A DNA stretch of 64,000 bases. It comes from Ceratothoa steindachneri (lineage: Eukaryota; Arthropoda; Malacostraca; Isopoda; Cymothoidae). The translations under genes were made by a program, and so were the position numbers. The stretch spans positions 82,108,148-82,172,147 of the forward strand of contig OZ018337.1 in the NCBI GenBank assembly GCA_963969495.1, in the 5' to 3' direction. Of the stretch, positions 1 through 12,685 are shown piece by piece (the first letter of the stretch is position 1; every line of letters starts with the position of its first letter). The notes beneath the pieces are model-generated. The model did no database searches. It was not told where the DNA came from and worked only from the letters and a program-made list of their open reading frames with translations.

Positions 1-3000
1 ATGTTTGCTGTATTGAGGTGTTTCGAAAATTATGCTGTTCTCCTTATTTAAAAATTATTTCTTTTTGAAGTTGTAGAATTCTACAAACGTTTTCCGAAAA
101 TCCATCAAAGTTAATTGAAAGGGTGAATTCGACATAAGAAGAAAACGAGGCAATTGTTGATGAATTTGAAGCTATGCAATAAATGATTTAAAATATCTGT
201 TTAAATAATTGACACATAATTGGGACTGAAACACTTTTTAGCAATTTTTATATTCAATTAGAAATATTTTTATAATTGACATTAGTGAGTATTTAGTTTG
301 GAATTTAAGAGCACTAGTAACTCATTGGTATGGACATCCATATATTTCCTTATTGCTCTATTGCAAATCATGATCCAAAGTCTTAGTTTCTGTAAGCACA
401 GGGTCCAACCTAAGTAGTTGTGTCTAGTTCCGAATATGTTCTTCAGGAAATAAATTATACACTTTCTTTAGCATTCACCCAATTCTCACACACTCATTCA
501 CTTAATCAATACGACTTTAACTGACATCCCCACCTTCTAACTCCACGCCACTTAGTCTCCTATATAATTGTCATAAATGTATTGTCATTCTTTCATATTA
601 CACGTCAAGAAAACCAGAGTCCTTTCAACAACAGCCTCATTTACACACTTCTTGATCGAATGCAAATCACTTATATACCCCTTCCTTACTTCATCCACCC
701 TTAGCACACCAAGCATCACTGTGAACTACTCTTGTCACCCTCAAGAGCCTTACTCTTCTTTCCACAATAGAAAATTCTCTCCCATACACTACAGTTGTCA
801 CTAGCATTGACAGCAACATTTAAATATACTATCATCCAGCTTTCTGTCACATTTAACACTCATACCCTTATCAGTCCTGAGATCTCTGATCGCTCCGAAA
901 ACAGATTACTGCCAATTACTATATGTAATTTAGTTGCTATTTGCTTCAACTTTATCGCATTTCTTATCAAACAATGTAATCAAAGATCACATTTTATGCC
1001 GGGAGAATGATGAATAAAAGAAGTGGCATCCAGAGCCAAAAGGGAAAGTGGCAAAGTAGTGGAATTGAGCCAGACAATATCTACTTGGAGGCTGAGTGAA
1101 CTGGAGAAGACAAATGTTGTTTTGTTTATTTTTTTAGCCGAAACTTGCCTTAAATTGTGGAAATCGAGGGGGTAAGTAAAATTGTCAATCAATTCAGATT
1201 TAACAGAGATATTCAGATTGACTAGATCAATTTGGAGTAGTGGCGACCTATTGGCAGCGCAACCTTTTAAACTTTCTCTCGGGTCAACTTTTCGACAGTT
1301 ATTGCATGAGAACTCTTTTAAGGGAGTCTTTCATGCGTCACCCTGTAGTAAGGTAAGTTTGCAGACTTTGTCTACTTTTTCAAAGAAGCTCAAACTTTTT
1401 AAATGATAAAATATTTCAACGCTACATTTCCATTTAGTTCATTCAATCTTTTAGGTTCGGCTAATAGGAGTAATGTGAGTAACAGAATTGGCCAAATAAC
1501 GATTTTATTAATTGGTTTTGTGCTAATTAATTTCGCTGGAAGAATTATTGGGCTGTCTACTGTCCGAATACTTTAGTAGCCATTAGATTTTGTGAGCAGA
1601 CATTTACACTAGTATCCATTATCCCGGTGGAAGGATTTAAATGTTTTATAATTTCACATTTGTTCACTTTTGGCCACTTTGTATTATAGACATTTAGAAT
1701 ATAGGAGAAACAGCTTCTAAATTCCATTCAAAACAGTGGCTGCAGAAAAGTTGCATAAGTAGATTCCCTTAGGGCACTCCCGATTTGACCATTTCAGTCT
1801 TTTCAGGACATTAAATCATCTCTTTTAAAATCCATCTCCAACGATTTCACTTTTGTCTCAACTACATATAATAATAAAACACTTGATTAGCGTTTGGCAT
1901 TTTCACAAATGGAGTTCCAAACAGAGTATATTGAATTCATTTATAAAGCCTGAATTTTCACATTAGATTTATCGTAAGTTTTATTATTAATTAGACAATA
2001 ATAACAATAGTTATAATTTATTATTACCGGCAATAATTATAATAGAAGAATAAAAGTTACAACACATCTGTGATTATAATAAACCTTGTATCTTGAAACC
2101 ATCAATTATGCGAAAGGAAATGGAGAGCTCTAAAATCAATATAATCAAACCCGCTAACCTGTTATTCCGACAAGAAAGAAAACAGAAGAACTAAAGACTC
2201 AAAATCCTTAGATTGATGGCAAACACGAACATAAACGTTCTTGAGGATATTGGCGAAAGAATCTGATTCGAGATCAAAAGGTCTGAATTCGACTCACGGA
2301 AGGAAACCTGAGAAAAAGTTTTGGATCTGTCAAAGAATTTCTCTTTTACTTCAATTCTTTGCTTACTAAAATGAAATGGAAAATATACTGAAATTATAAT
2401 TTAAGATTGAATTGTGTTGGTTATAGCAAGAAGCAAGTGACTAAACAAAAGAAATTTATTTCTTAAGTAAAACGATGAGTTAACTCAGTGATTTAGAAAT
2501 ATAACGTGCATGATAAATTTTAACGTGCTTTGGCAGACGGGATAAATTAATCTTAGAAAAATAAGCAAAAATATGCCACATTTGTCCATGGATTATTCCT
2601 TAGTGCTCGAGTTAAGCTTAAAGTGAGAATAAATCGTCTAAAGCAGAACTTGAAGATCAGATCAAAAATCACAGGCATGAAATTATTTTTGTTATAATTA
2701 AAAGAAAAGAAAGCTAATATTCATTTTGCAGTTGCAGTAAAAACTGAGCAGGAGAGTACAAGTTTAGGTGAACAGTTTAAGTACAATGTAAATAAAATAC
2801 AAGATCGTTGGTGGAAGCTGAAGAAAGATGGCCATCAAAAAACGCAGTGTTTTGTCCTCTATGCTTGTTTATGCGTTTTGCATTGATGTATTAATTTCAC
2901 CGTTACCAGGATGTGTAGTTTGCTGGCTTGGGAAAATGATTATTAGTTCATATAAAACTAGACCGAACTTCTATTTAATTGTCGGCAGAAGAAAAACAAG

Positions 3001-4640
3001 AGAGTCAGGAACAGTGCTGCCGTCTTAAGGCAAAAAGCATTAACTGCAAAATTATCAATTTTGGGAAAACGCAAAAAACGCATTTCGGCCTCAAATAAGG
3101 ATCTGATAACATTAATCGTAATTTTTATTTTTTTTTGTAATTGTAAGCATTCATCTATATGAATCTTGCAATATAATTTGGCTTAATCAGTGAATAACTT
3201 CAATATATTCAAATTTGTCCAGTAAATTTTAACTTAATGCTTTTTACCTGAAAACAGTTATAATAATTGGGTCATCTTATAATAAAATGATTTTTGTGGA
3301 AAAATAGTATAGGTATACCTATATCTAAATAATTGATAGGTACCTATTATATCATTAGACTCTATTGGTAAATACATATTTTATCATTTTAACTTTTACC
3401 AGAAAAGTTTGGAAAGGAAAATAAAAAAGATAAATTGTAAAGCAATATTATTACAGAAAACAGAAAGAAAACATTGTAAACAACATAACTAGGTAGGTAA
3501 TTGAAAATATTTTTTCCTTAGTTAATGGAGAAAATCTAAAAATAAAAAAAATCTAGGGGAAAACTTTACTTTTCCTACATACCTTATTGCAGCAAACAAA
3601 AGACAACACGATAATGAAAAAGAAATATTTGCAATAATAATGAAAATTATGACAAATATTACTGCAAAAACTTTGACATATGAAGTGTGAAATTCATTTT
3701 ACTCAGTATCGATGTTTCGAATGAGAAATGTGACGCCTACTTTAATGCAAACTATATTCAGAGAATATTTTCCAAAATGCCTGGTTTCCATCTTGAGAGA
3801 AAGCCAGTCATTTTCGAAAGTGCATCATTCATATAGAAAGTGAAAATTACTATTCTTGTTCCGCTTAAACCCACGAGTGCATGATTCCTTTTCCAATAAC
3901 CAGTATTGATTTATTTTATATAACCTATTAAATTGCACCTAAAAGTGATGCATACCTAATCTTTAAATGATCGGTCGCGAAATTACTGAGTAATGAAGTT
4001 TTTCTGTAAACGACATTTAGCCCTGTTCCTTAGCCAACATTAGGTTATGTGTATTAGTGTTTTAGTTTTTATTGTTTTAATGATAAAGAATCACTAAACA
4101 AATCATGAGTACATTAATATGTTTGATGTATGTCATTGAATCATAATAAAGCAAGCGAACGTGCAAACAACAAATATTTATCATCTATAAATAGCAGCAG
4201 AATAAAATCTTAATCTAAAATAATCATTTAGATGGAAACTAAAATATGTAATAGGTTCCTACTTTGCTGCAGTTTAGTTTTTGATTATTATTTTCTAATT
4301 TTTGCATTTTTATGCAAAGACCTTGTGGTATATCTATTATCAGTTAGGTTATAACAACTATTATTTAGAAAACTCACCGAGGATGACGTGGTGCATCAGA
4401 TGTGGTAGTAATTGACACAATAAGTTATTAGTAGGGTTTAGAAAATAGAATAATGTAATATGTAGTTTAGGCTATGAGAGGAAACAGTAGGCTAGAGTTG
4501 TTGTGTCTATAGCTTTTTCTTAAGTAGGTCGTTATCATGATAAAGTGGGTGACGGGGGTGGACTGACTGGTTATTTATACAGGACCTTAATAGGCTATCT
4601 AGTATTGAAGTATCGACAAAAAGACAATAGTAAACCGCAA
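1..4640. other. AT-rich intergenic DNA, no gene recognised
   Basis: Reading frames here are short (under about 75 codons), low in complexity and match no family I know. I see no RNA gene. The stretch has many A/T runs and small palindromes, the clearest near 3,308-3,347. Confidence 0.6.
3308..3347. repeat. two adjacent perfect palindromes
   Basis: A 16-nt perfect palindrome with core ATAGGTATACCTAT (3,308-3,323) is followed 12 nt later by a 12-nt palindrome ATAGGTACCTAT (3,336-3,347). Both use the same arm, ATAGGTA/TACCTAT. No surrounding element is recognised; chance is possible in AT-rich DNA, but the shared arm makes it less likely. Confidence 0.7.
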
Positions 4641-4729
4641 TAATAGATCACGTCATTACAGAACTCACTTATTCTTTGTGTGGCATTGCAACCGTCATGG
4701 GACATGAAGTGAAACATGACATTTTATTA

Positions 4730-5565
4730 GACAATTTGTTAGAAAGAGAGAAAGTGGTCCATTGCATAATATGGTAACACAAAGTGTGGAGGGGTATAGC
4801 AATGCATCGTACAAAATACTATGACTGTAGGGTAATAAACAGCATTTAAAGGCAGCTCCAAATGTATATTTACTACAGCTTCTACAGTTTTACACATAAA
4901 CACATGTAATGAAAGAATAGAAAATAGGGAAGGAGATATCCTTGATTACAAATAGATGAATAATACCCTTTGTTCTTTGTTTCTTAGTCTGAGGTTGCTT
5001 AATTAAAGCAAAATTGATTTGAATCTGTTTTTCTTTTTCCCGTGGGTAATTCACATCTTGAATTTCTAAATATACATTTACATTTTATTTGATTGATTCT
5101 GTAAAAAAGCATGTATGGTATTTCTCTATAAACGTTTTCAAAAAGCGCAGTAATCTTCTTTTTTTATTTACTACTCTCCAATCTCGTCACATTGAGAATA
5201 TACGAGACGATTGCAGGTTGTTACTAAATTAAGATTATCAATTAAAAATGAATCGAATTAATTATATCACAATTAACAACAATTAAAATTGCCTTGTAAA
5301 ACGATGACTTCATTAAATTCTGTTCGCCCTATTTTTGTATTATATAAAGATAAAGGGATAATTTGGGGAGAAAAATTAGATTTAGGTGCGTTCAGAAATA
5401 TTTCTTTGGCCGAAGTAGAGGATGGAAAGTTTTGCGGATTTGTGGACATCCGATTCGACAGGAGGAGAATGAATGCGACTTCGAAGAGGAGAGGAAGCGG
5501 ATAAGATGAATTCGAACCAGGTTCATTCCCTGATAATCGCCCTTCTTTTGTTCGATGTAGGCTGT
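4730..5565 (+). repeat. dispersed repeat R3, copy 1
   Basis: This stretch matches 27,385-27,856 and 28,255-28,435 in the same orientation at roughly 80-85 percent by eye. Shared landmarks are CATAATATGGTAACACA, AGCAATGCATCGTA, CATTGAGAATA, ATTAAGATTATCAATTAAAAA, ATAATTTGGGGA and GAATTCGAACCAGGTTC. The last contains, on the minus strand, a GGTTCGAATTC motif resembling a tRNA-type B box, but no A box is evident. A 143-codon minus-strand reading frame crosses the repeat (5,273-5,704); I do not consider it coding because the second copy breaks it. Element class unknown. Confidence 0.65.
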
Positions 5566-7400
5566 CCGTATACATAGATAGATCCAGTTTGCGATGTTCC
5601 CCTACTATCCTGGCCTTAATGGACAATTTTGCTTTTCTCTCATCTGTGCGATTGTGAGCTTCCTCAGCCGCGATACCCGTAGTTTTAATTACACCACGAT
5701 TCAACTCCTATTGTCAAAGGCGGTTGCTTTGACATACCTCCACACAAAAAAACTCAAAATCCTACTTTCTTGCCAAATTTGAAGACGCACGACTCACCCA
5801 CTAAAAACTCATAGAGCAGCAAGGACCAAGATTATTAAACACAATCTAACAAGTTTGAACTCATAATACTCGTTTCATCGGGATGAATGCGTCCACACTC
5901 AACTCCAGAGAAGACTCGCCCATTTCCAAGACATTTGTAAGTAACTCTATGAATATCTTATCTGATCATGAGTAAATATCATCAAGTACACAGAATAATT
6001 GTCTTAACGGTCTTTAACGCGTGGTAGATTTTCTTTCGCAAAACTAATGACTGGTGAGTATTTTTATATCATTTCATTATTCTTATGCTGATATAAATAT
6101 TATTGTTATAATTAGCACTTATTATTTTCTTCTCGCATTTCTGTCTTTTAGACTTCATCTCTTGGCTCGGCAATTGTTTTCCGAAAATGTTTCTCTTTTT
6201 CTATTTATGTGAGAGAGGTTGACTACCATTTTACTTTTGTTTTACTGTTTTAGAATTGTATCCTTTAAGATTTTGTTTATCAAGCCAGTTATTTGTTACT
6301 TTAAATCTGATAGATAACTTTGCTTTACATATAATCTATTTTCCTTTGTTTATACACGACTGAATTTTTAATTAATTTAACCTAAATTAATAGGATTCAA
6401 TCGCACTAGATTAATTTTAATTGCATTATATTTTCGTATTTGCACGAAAACAATATCCTTCTTCTTTTAATATTATATACTCATGGGCTTCCAATTTCAC
6501 TTTTCAATTTTAAATATATTAGCCATCTAGCTATCTATTTATCTATCTATCTCTATCTATCTATCTATCTATTTATTTCTCTATATATATATACATATAT
6601 ATAAGCCAAATAAAAAGTCACCTTTGGAAAATTCTAAACTAAATTTATTATATGGAAACTTTCAATATATTTTTTTTAAATTTATTTTGCTCAGTCACAA
6701 AATATAAGGGACAATTTTCATTTTGGATTCTGGCATTTAATTAAATTAAAAATCAAAATCGGAATTTAACTTCACACCAAATCAATTTCTATTGCTGCAA
6801 ACGCCAACCGGCAAAAGGCCTTTATCTGTAATTATATAAATAACGATCCTACATCGGTGTTTCAGGATTTACATAAGGAAATAAAAATAGAACAAAGAAA
6901 TGATACAAATAAAGGCACGAAAAGTAAAACAAGCATTTTTCTTTCAATATACTTAAAATATTTTTCTTTTTTTTCAAGCAAATGCAAATTAAACACAGGG
7001 ATCAAGTTAATATCGATACCCAAGATGGTTTGATTGATCTCCCAAAATTGACAAATATTATCACGTTTTATCGTTTAACACACTATAAATGTTTAGTATT
7101 GAAAAACACATCGATAAAAGTAAATTAATTAATATAAACAGGTTAAGATTCATACAGATGAACTCACTTGTGCATGGTTCCAAAAGGAACATGGTGGGTT
7201 CAAAGTACCTCAGACAATTCTGAGGCACTGCTTCCAAAAATTATTGGTACTGGTAAAATAGTTTAACTTTTTGATTTATCGCTACATGATGCTACTTACG
7301 TTTTTTTACATGTTAGGTTATTTTCTATTTATATAATGCAAAATTCTTTTTTATTTCCTTAAATACACGAAATATGAAGACTCTACAAGGGGCAATTGTT
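5566..7400. other. no gene recognised; contains a microsatellite
   Basis: AT-rich DNA without credible reading frames. It holds the ATCT-type microsatellite near 6,530-6,604. The last bases before the family relic (about 7,410-7,430) are a pyrimidine-rich run ending TTTTGCAG, a good 3' splice-site sequence in front of the relic's coding-like sequence. Confidence 0.5.
6528..6604 (+). repeat. ATCT/AT microsatellite
   Basis: Imperfect (ATCT)n repeats with ATTT and CTCT interruptions run into an (AT)n-rich tail that reads TATATATATACATATATATA-like. Likely hypervariable in length. Confidence 0.9.
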
Positions 7401-7429
7401 GACTAATTGCTATTTTTTTCTTTTGCAGG

Positions 7430-8660
7430 TGAATGAAATGGATTTGTCCATCTTTGTTCATAACAGTAATCATGTCATAAGTTTCATAAAGCGTGATTTG
7501 CATGCTTACTTTGGTACGAAACTTGTTGACCAGGATAAAACTTGGGTGCTATACAGGGTTTGCAAGACATACACTGAGTATATGCGTCGTTGGACTAATG
7601 GCAGAAAGAGTTGTCTGGCTTTTTGAATTGCCATGGGTTGGAGTGAGCCGAAAGTCCAAGGCATTAACTGCTACCTCTGCGTTATTGATTTGACTCATAA
7701 CAAGAGAAAGAACCGAAGCAGCCTTGAGTATCCTGATCTTTAATCGGCACGTGGTCCTGTATTCATTGTGATGAACTTCTACTCGCTGTTCTTGGAGACC
7801 TTGGTGAAATTACTGAAGAAGATTACTCCAGTGTTGCACAAAATGACGAAGAAAGTGTTTATGACATGGCTTCACATCCTCTTTCTCTAATGGAGCTCAA
7901 TGATATAGTTCGCAATTTCAACTTGTCAAAGTCTACAGCCTAACTATTGGCATCCAGATCGAATGAAAAAGTCTTCCATGACAGTGCTCGCAGCATAAAC
8001 CTAAACAAAAACAAATACGTACCTCTTTTACTCTAAACAGAAGGATATGGTGTATAGTACAGATATTGTAGAGCTTCTATACGAGCTTGGAGTGCTACAG
8101 TACTAACCTAAAGATTGAAGACTGTTCATTGACAGCAACAAATGATTTGTGAAAATGTGTTCTGCCTCAAATTACATCCAGTTTGACTCTATACCCCTCA
8201 CTCACTAACTCCACTGATAATTATTAAGCAGTAAAGTACTTGCGGGATAAAATTCGTTATGATAAGTGTGCGTGGTTGATTTGTGTTGACCTGAAAATGG
8301 CAAACTTTTTGTTTGGACACCAAGTACCTATGATTTCTGTAATGATGAGGCTGAGCTCAACATTACACTTAAAAAACTGTTATGTACGGGAGGAATTGAT
8401 ACCTTGGAAGCATATGACAACCATCTCTTGGAAAGAGACAGGATACTCTTCCCACCGCTGTACATCAAAGTGTCTTGATCAAACATTTCACAAAAAATAG
8501 CTAAAGATGGTGGCTACTTCGCTTCCTTTTGTCACCTTTTTCCATGATAGAGCAGATGTTGAAAGTTGGCATCTTTCACTTTGTTTCTTCATTTAATCAG
8601 AGATGCAGGGTTTGAAGAACTTTCTCTACAACAAGAAGGCCAGAAACTACCTAGGGCTCA
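7430..8660 (+). pseudogene. degraded copy 1 of a multi-copy metazoan 'GERFHQDI' family (N-terminal two thirds)
   Basis: Conserved blocks occur in family order across all three forward frames, with stops and frameshifts between them. They are an N-terminal block (HAYFGTKLVDQDKTW, then VCKTYTEYMRRWTNG) at about 7,490-7,600; a Trp/Cys block (FGIAMGWSEPK, then CYLCVIDL, EYPDL) at about 7,610-7,740; ELNDIVRNFNLSKS and LLASR near 7,890-7,960; RLFIDSNK near 8,115; DKCAWLICVDLKMANFL near 8,260-8,310; and ERDRILFPPLYIK near 8,430-8,470. A remnant NFLYNKKARNY lies near 8,615-8,650. The C-terminal GERFHQDI block is not found after it. In arthropod and cnidarian genomes such proteins are numerous and mostly labelled uncharacterised; I know no proven function. 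A polypyrimidine tract ending in TTTTGCAG just upstream may be a relic 3' splice site. This copy cannot encode a full protein. Confidence 0.8.
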
Positions 8661-9230
8661 GGCAACCAACTACAATTGAAACAGAAGCTCGGTTTGTTGC
8701 AAACATCATCACAGAAGACAAAAAACACTAGTGGAGTGATTAAATTACCAAGTTTAGGACAGCACAGGAGAAGTTAATGAGCTCCCGCTGCATCCTCCCT
8801 GATGGAGGGACAGACTGACTAGACCATGGTGATGATGGAACCACAAAAGGCAGCGAGCAAAAATCTTTTGCCTCGATGATAAAAGAAGAAGACTTTTGTT
8901 GTGAATGAGCCTCAGAATTCTGATCTGTTATACTTTGTCGAGGAGGATCCCCCAGCGGATAATAAAATGGATCTAAAGGTGAGTATGACAATCGCTGGTG
9001 AGCCCAAGGGCAGCAGGGGTCGTTCCTCTTTGGCTCCAGGTGCCAGGAAGTTTTTTGTCTCTCTACGACACCAAACAGCTATCAGGTAGAACCTTCGTGA
9101 CCCTGGGGAAGAATATCCTTTTCCACGTCAGAGGCCTGTGGATATAGATACCCATCGTCATGATTTCTTGGAACAGAGAGAGTCTGTGTGTGTTGTGCTG
9201 CAAAGACGGAGAGGAAATATTGCAGTGCTG
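8661..9230 (+). other. coding-like patch, unidentified (possible second transposase relic)
   Basis: This patch is less AT-rich than its surroundings. Fragmented reading frames include a run from about 8,740 (AQEKLMSSRC, then GGTD) and one ending near 9,230. In one frame near 9,180-9,230 the string LCVLCCKDGEE resembles the start of the Cys-rich C-terminal domain of piggyBac-type transposases (usually CVVCxKDG). The match is short and the downstream cysteines are not clear. No product is assigned. Confidence 0.25.
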
Positions 9231-9289
9231 TAATTGGTTATGTGTTTGATGAGAATTGTAAGATCTACCAACCCCAATACAGAGGAGAG

Positions 9290-9370
9290 CACAGCGCGTC
9301 CATCAATTGGTAGCTGACGTTTGCGTCCGCTCATGCCGGGATCGAACCCGGTACCGCAGTTATGAGGGAA
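9290..9370 (-). repeat. tRNA-like B-box patch, possible SINE remnant
   Basis: On the minus strand GGTACCGGGTTCGATCCCGG contains GGTTCGATCCC, a good match to the tRNA/SINE B box (GGTTCGANTCC), inside a short GC-rich inverted repeat. I could not find an A box (TGGCNNAGTGG-like) at the expected distance or an acceptor stem, so it is not a tRNA gene. A SINE fragment is the likeliest explanation. Confidence 0.35.
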
Positions 9371-10010
9371 AACAAGTATTACAAATGGAGGGCAAAAGAG
9401 ATTTCCGATTCTGCGCATCACTAAAATTTGGCCAAATCACAGAAACCATTCGAATTTGAGACGAATTTTCTTCCTCGGTTTTTTCATTCGGAAAGTTCGC
9501 GACTTCTTGCGAAGTAAGTGCCTGAGGCCAGGAAATTTCTGCACCTTATCTTTTTCTCGTCATGATAGAAAAAGAAAGAAGAATTTTAAATTTACAAAAG
9601 GCCAAAAAAATAAATTCCCATTTTTTCACCCTTGTGGATCAAGAAATCTATTTCTTGTTAACCTTAGTTAACGTTTACTAACAGAAAAACTATCCCAGTA
9701 ATGCTGCTCAAGTTAAGTAGAGTTGGAAATCCTCAAGGTTTTAGTGTTGTGAATTGTCTTCTTCACTTAATATCATATTTTGCATATTTTTACTTCGATT
9801 AAATTTGTTATTTTCTTGATAACCTATTTCATAAGCATGTTTGGCACTCAGATAAAATGAGCTGATATGACGCATAGAAACTATATGCGGGTGAATTAAG
9901 TTGTAGCAAAACGAATAAAGTGTACCAATGGGGGATGGATGCAATCAAACTGGAAGCTGAATGCAAAGCCACATACGGAATTTCGAAAGCAAGATTACAT
10001 CCGTTCGTAT

Positions 10011-10548
10011 TTATGAGAGAAAATACTTAGGGGAGGCCTTGGTGACCTTGATCACTGACGGGGTGTAGCCAAAAACCAGTAATGTCTGTTTTGCGAGATG
10101 CGGGCCTCTTGTCCTCAACAGGTCACCAGATGAAATTCGAAGGGAGGGGGAGGGGGGGCGAGATGACTTGTCAAACCTCGGGTTGAGCAAGCTATTGGCA
10201 CTGTGTCTTCGAGAGGTCACCGGTCGAACTTTGAATGTGGGGGGGAGATGACTTCTCCACACTCTGCTTGAGCGACATAACGGGCTCTTGTCCCCAAGAG
10301 GTCAGCAGATAAACTTTGGAGGACGGCTCCTCTACTCCTTGATCCGAAGGCGGTTGAGAAAGGATGACGTTGCCTCACCAGACTCTTCTCCCTGACCCGA
10401 AGATAAGGGTAAGGTTTCCAGCTCGTCCGACGCTTGTGCCGTCGCTTACACTTCTCGGAAGAGAGCTTCGTTAAATTGAACTGCTTTTGGGGCAGTGTCA
10501 TCTGACCAAATCTGTCTGTAATCCTGGAGAGGGTGCATATATACCCGG
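10011..10548 (+). repeat. GC-rich repeat R1, truncated copy
   Basis: A GC-rich island in AT-rich DNA, clearly related to 20,637-21,190 and 58,410-58,960 in the same orientation. Shared strings include TTGGTGACCTTGAT, GGTGTAGCC, GCGAGATGCGG, CTTGATC..GAAGGCGGTTGAG, GACCCGAAGATA and a final TATA-like stretch before CCGGAT. It contains degenerate tandem subunits of about 80-85 bp (10,100-10,350), each with a TCCTCAAGAGGTCACC-like and a GAGATGACTTCTCCAAACTC-like part. Homology stops just after CCCGGAT, so the 3' part of the longer copies is missing. Two overlapping minus-strand frames (83 and 94 codons) lie inside and are probably shadows of GC-rich repeat. Confidence 0.8.
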
Positions 10549-12685
10549 ATATAGTAATCTATCGTTGTATAAAATTGAAAAAATAATGTAGTATCTTTTC
10601 AAATGTTTTCGTAGTATTTTGAATAAATATCTTTCCTACTTTCTCCCTTTCATTTTCTTATTCAATACATATTCTTTTGATGTGTATTCGGGCTAAAAGT
10701 AAAATGGAAATTTTATTTTAATAAGGTCCGTTTGCATAAGAGAGCTGCTGATTATCGCAAATATACATCCTTCTAAAGTATCCCAACTAAAATTTAGACT
10801 TCAACCTCGAGTTTTCCTGCCTCGACTGAGATGAATGTAGGGAGAATTTGGGCACCCTTTTAATCAATATCTGTGATAAGAATGTCACAGTACTTTTAAG
10901 GAATAAGTTAAAATCAAATGGAAAGAGGATGGTCCCGTCCTTTATTTTTCCCCCTGCTTCTTTCAGAGGGGAAAGCAACATAGTGCAATAATCAGCTTTG
11001 CGTTCTAATCCATTGCGTGGGATTGAGGCTCAACTCCCTCTTCGTACTTTATACCGAGTTGAATTAAAGGGATATGGTGCTGTAATTGAGTGTTCTCTCG
11101 TGCTGTTATACGGCATATTTCATTTTTATGGTTCGAGTTGTTCTGTTGTTTCCACACAACTTGTTATTTCCACCTTCTTTTTGTTCTACTCGAACAATAA
11201 GAATTGGCCTTTGTAGTGAAAAAATGTATAAAATGTACTAGAACTAAGGAGTCTCGACAACCAACACACAGCAACATTAAGCTTTCATCAACAAGTCTCA
11301 AAGAGCCTAAGGATAAATGGCAAAGTTTTATCAAACAATGTCTAATTATGGAAATGTTAACACAGTTAAACTGACATTCCGTTGTATAATTTAACGAGAC
11401 TTTCATCTCACCCCATCTTTTTATCATATGAACTATTACTTCCACCAGTCAAACAAGCAAATTAGTATATTTTAAAACGAAGGTACATTTCATATAAGTA
11501 AGGATAATATACTTTGTAATAGAAGAACATTTGGTAAAAAGCAAATTTATAGCCAATAAAATAAGGATAAAATGTTACGTGCCTTACAACTATATTGTCT
11601 CATATTGCTAAATTTCTTAAATGAAATATAACGAAAATCAATTAATTAAATACTATTTAATTTAGCTGATTCTTATAGAGTATAACTGAATAGGACAATA
11701 GAGTTCCTGCGGTACATTTTCAGGCTGCTTTATGATTAATTCTGAATTCCATCACATATAATAGTGTAAAACCCATTAGGTCATTCCATAAGTTAAAGTG
11801 CTTGTTTACAAGCCTATAATTTTTTATTTTATTCATAGAAAAGAAACTGACATTTGAATCTAAAGTTTTGACCCTTAAAAAGAAAACTCATTTGCGTTCT
11901 TCAAGTTTCCTGAAAGGTCGATGCCGTCCTAAAGCAGCAACCTTGAAGCTTTATTAAGTTATTGGTTAGAAGGTCTTTAGTGGAAGGATCTGCAGCTTTG
12001 CCTTCCGTACATTTCAATTTCTTTAGGTTTACCAATGCGTTTACATTTGTTTTATTAATGTAAATTTTAGAAGAAAATGTTAGAGCAAGAACAAACCATG
12101 TCTGCGTAAAAGCATTTCAGTTGACGGCTAGTTGGAAAAAATGAAAGCTCTCGAAATAATTTCTGAACTGCTCCTAAAGTACTACATCGATCTAGAATAC
12201 AGAGAGCCTTTTTATCAGATGGAATTCCACTTCCTCAGGAACGATACGAGATCTTAATTTTTTAAATAAGTGATATCTAAATAATTGGCCGATTTAACCG
12301 CTTAAGAACCTCTTAATTATAGTCACTTATGACTTATCTGGCGTTTTAGACCATTAAGGGGCGATTAATAGATTTTTTATAATAACAGCCATAAGGAATG
12401 GTAAATTTCACCGAAAAGTTTTCCTTAACGGGCTTTTGTAGTTTAAAGGAAGAATTCTTATGAGAATTATTGGTTTTGTTGGAATTTTAAAAACGAATCC
12501 TGCTTGAGGAATAAATGCCGCAAATTGTAAGGACCTTGATAATCCTTATGAGTTTTGCTGAAGTATAGTGCAGTAAAATGACTCTGCAAAAAAGGGCAAG
12601 AAGGTCAAATATCAGGTTGGAACGAAATCAATGTCTGATTTTAAGTTAAATATTAAAAAGAAAAAACTTGTGACAATAGAAATAT
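10549..12685. other. no gene recognised
   Basis: AT-rich sequence with short frames only (longest 93 codons, minus strand near 11,164-11,445, no recognisable motif). It ends where homology to copy B begins. Confidence 0.5.

Noticed and set aside
5273..5704. 143-codon minus-strand frame in R3
   Set aside because: The second R3 copy shares the nucleotides but not an intact frame, so it is better explained as repeat sequence.
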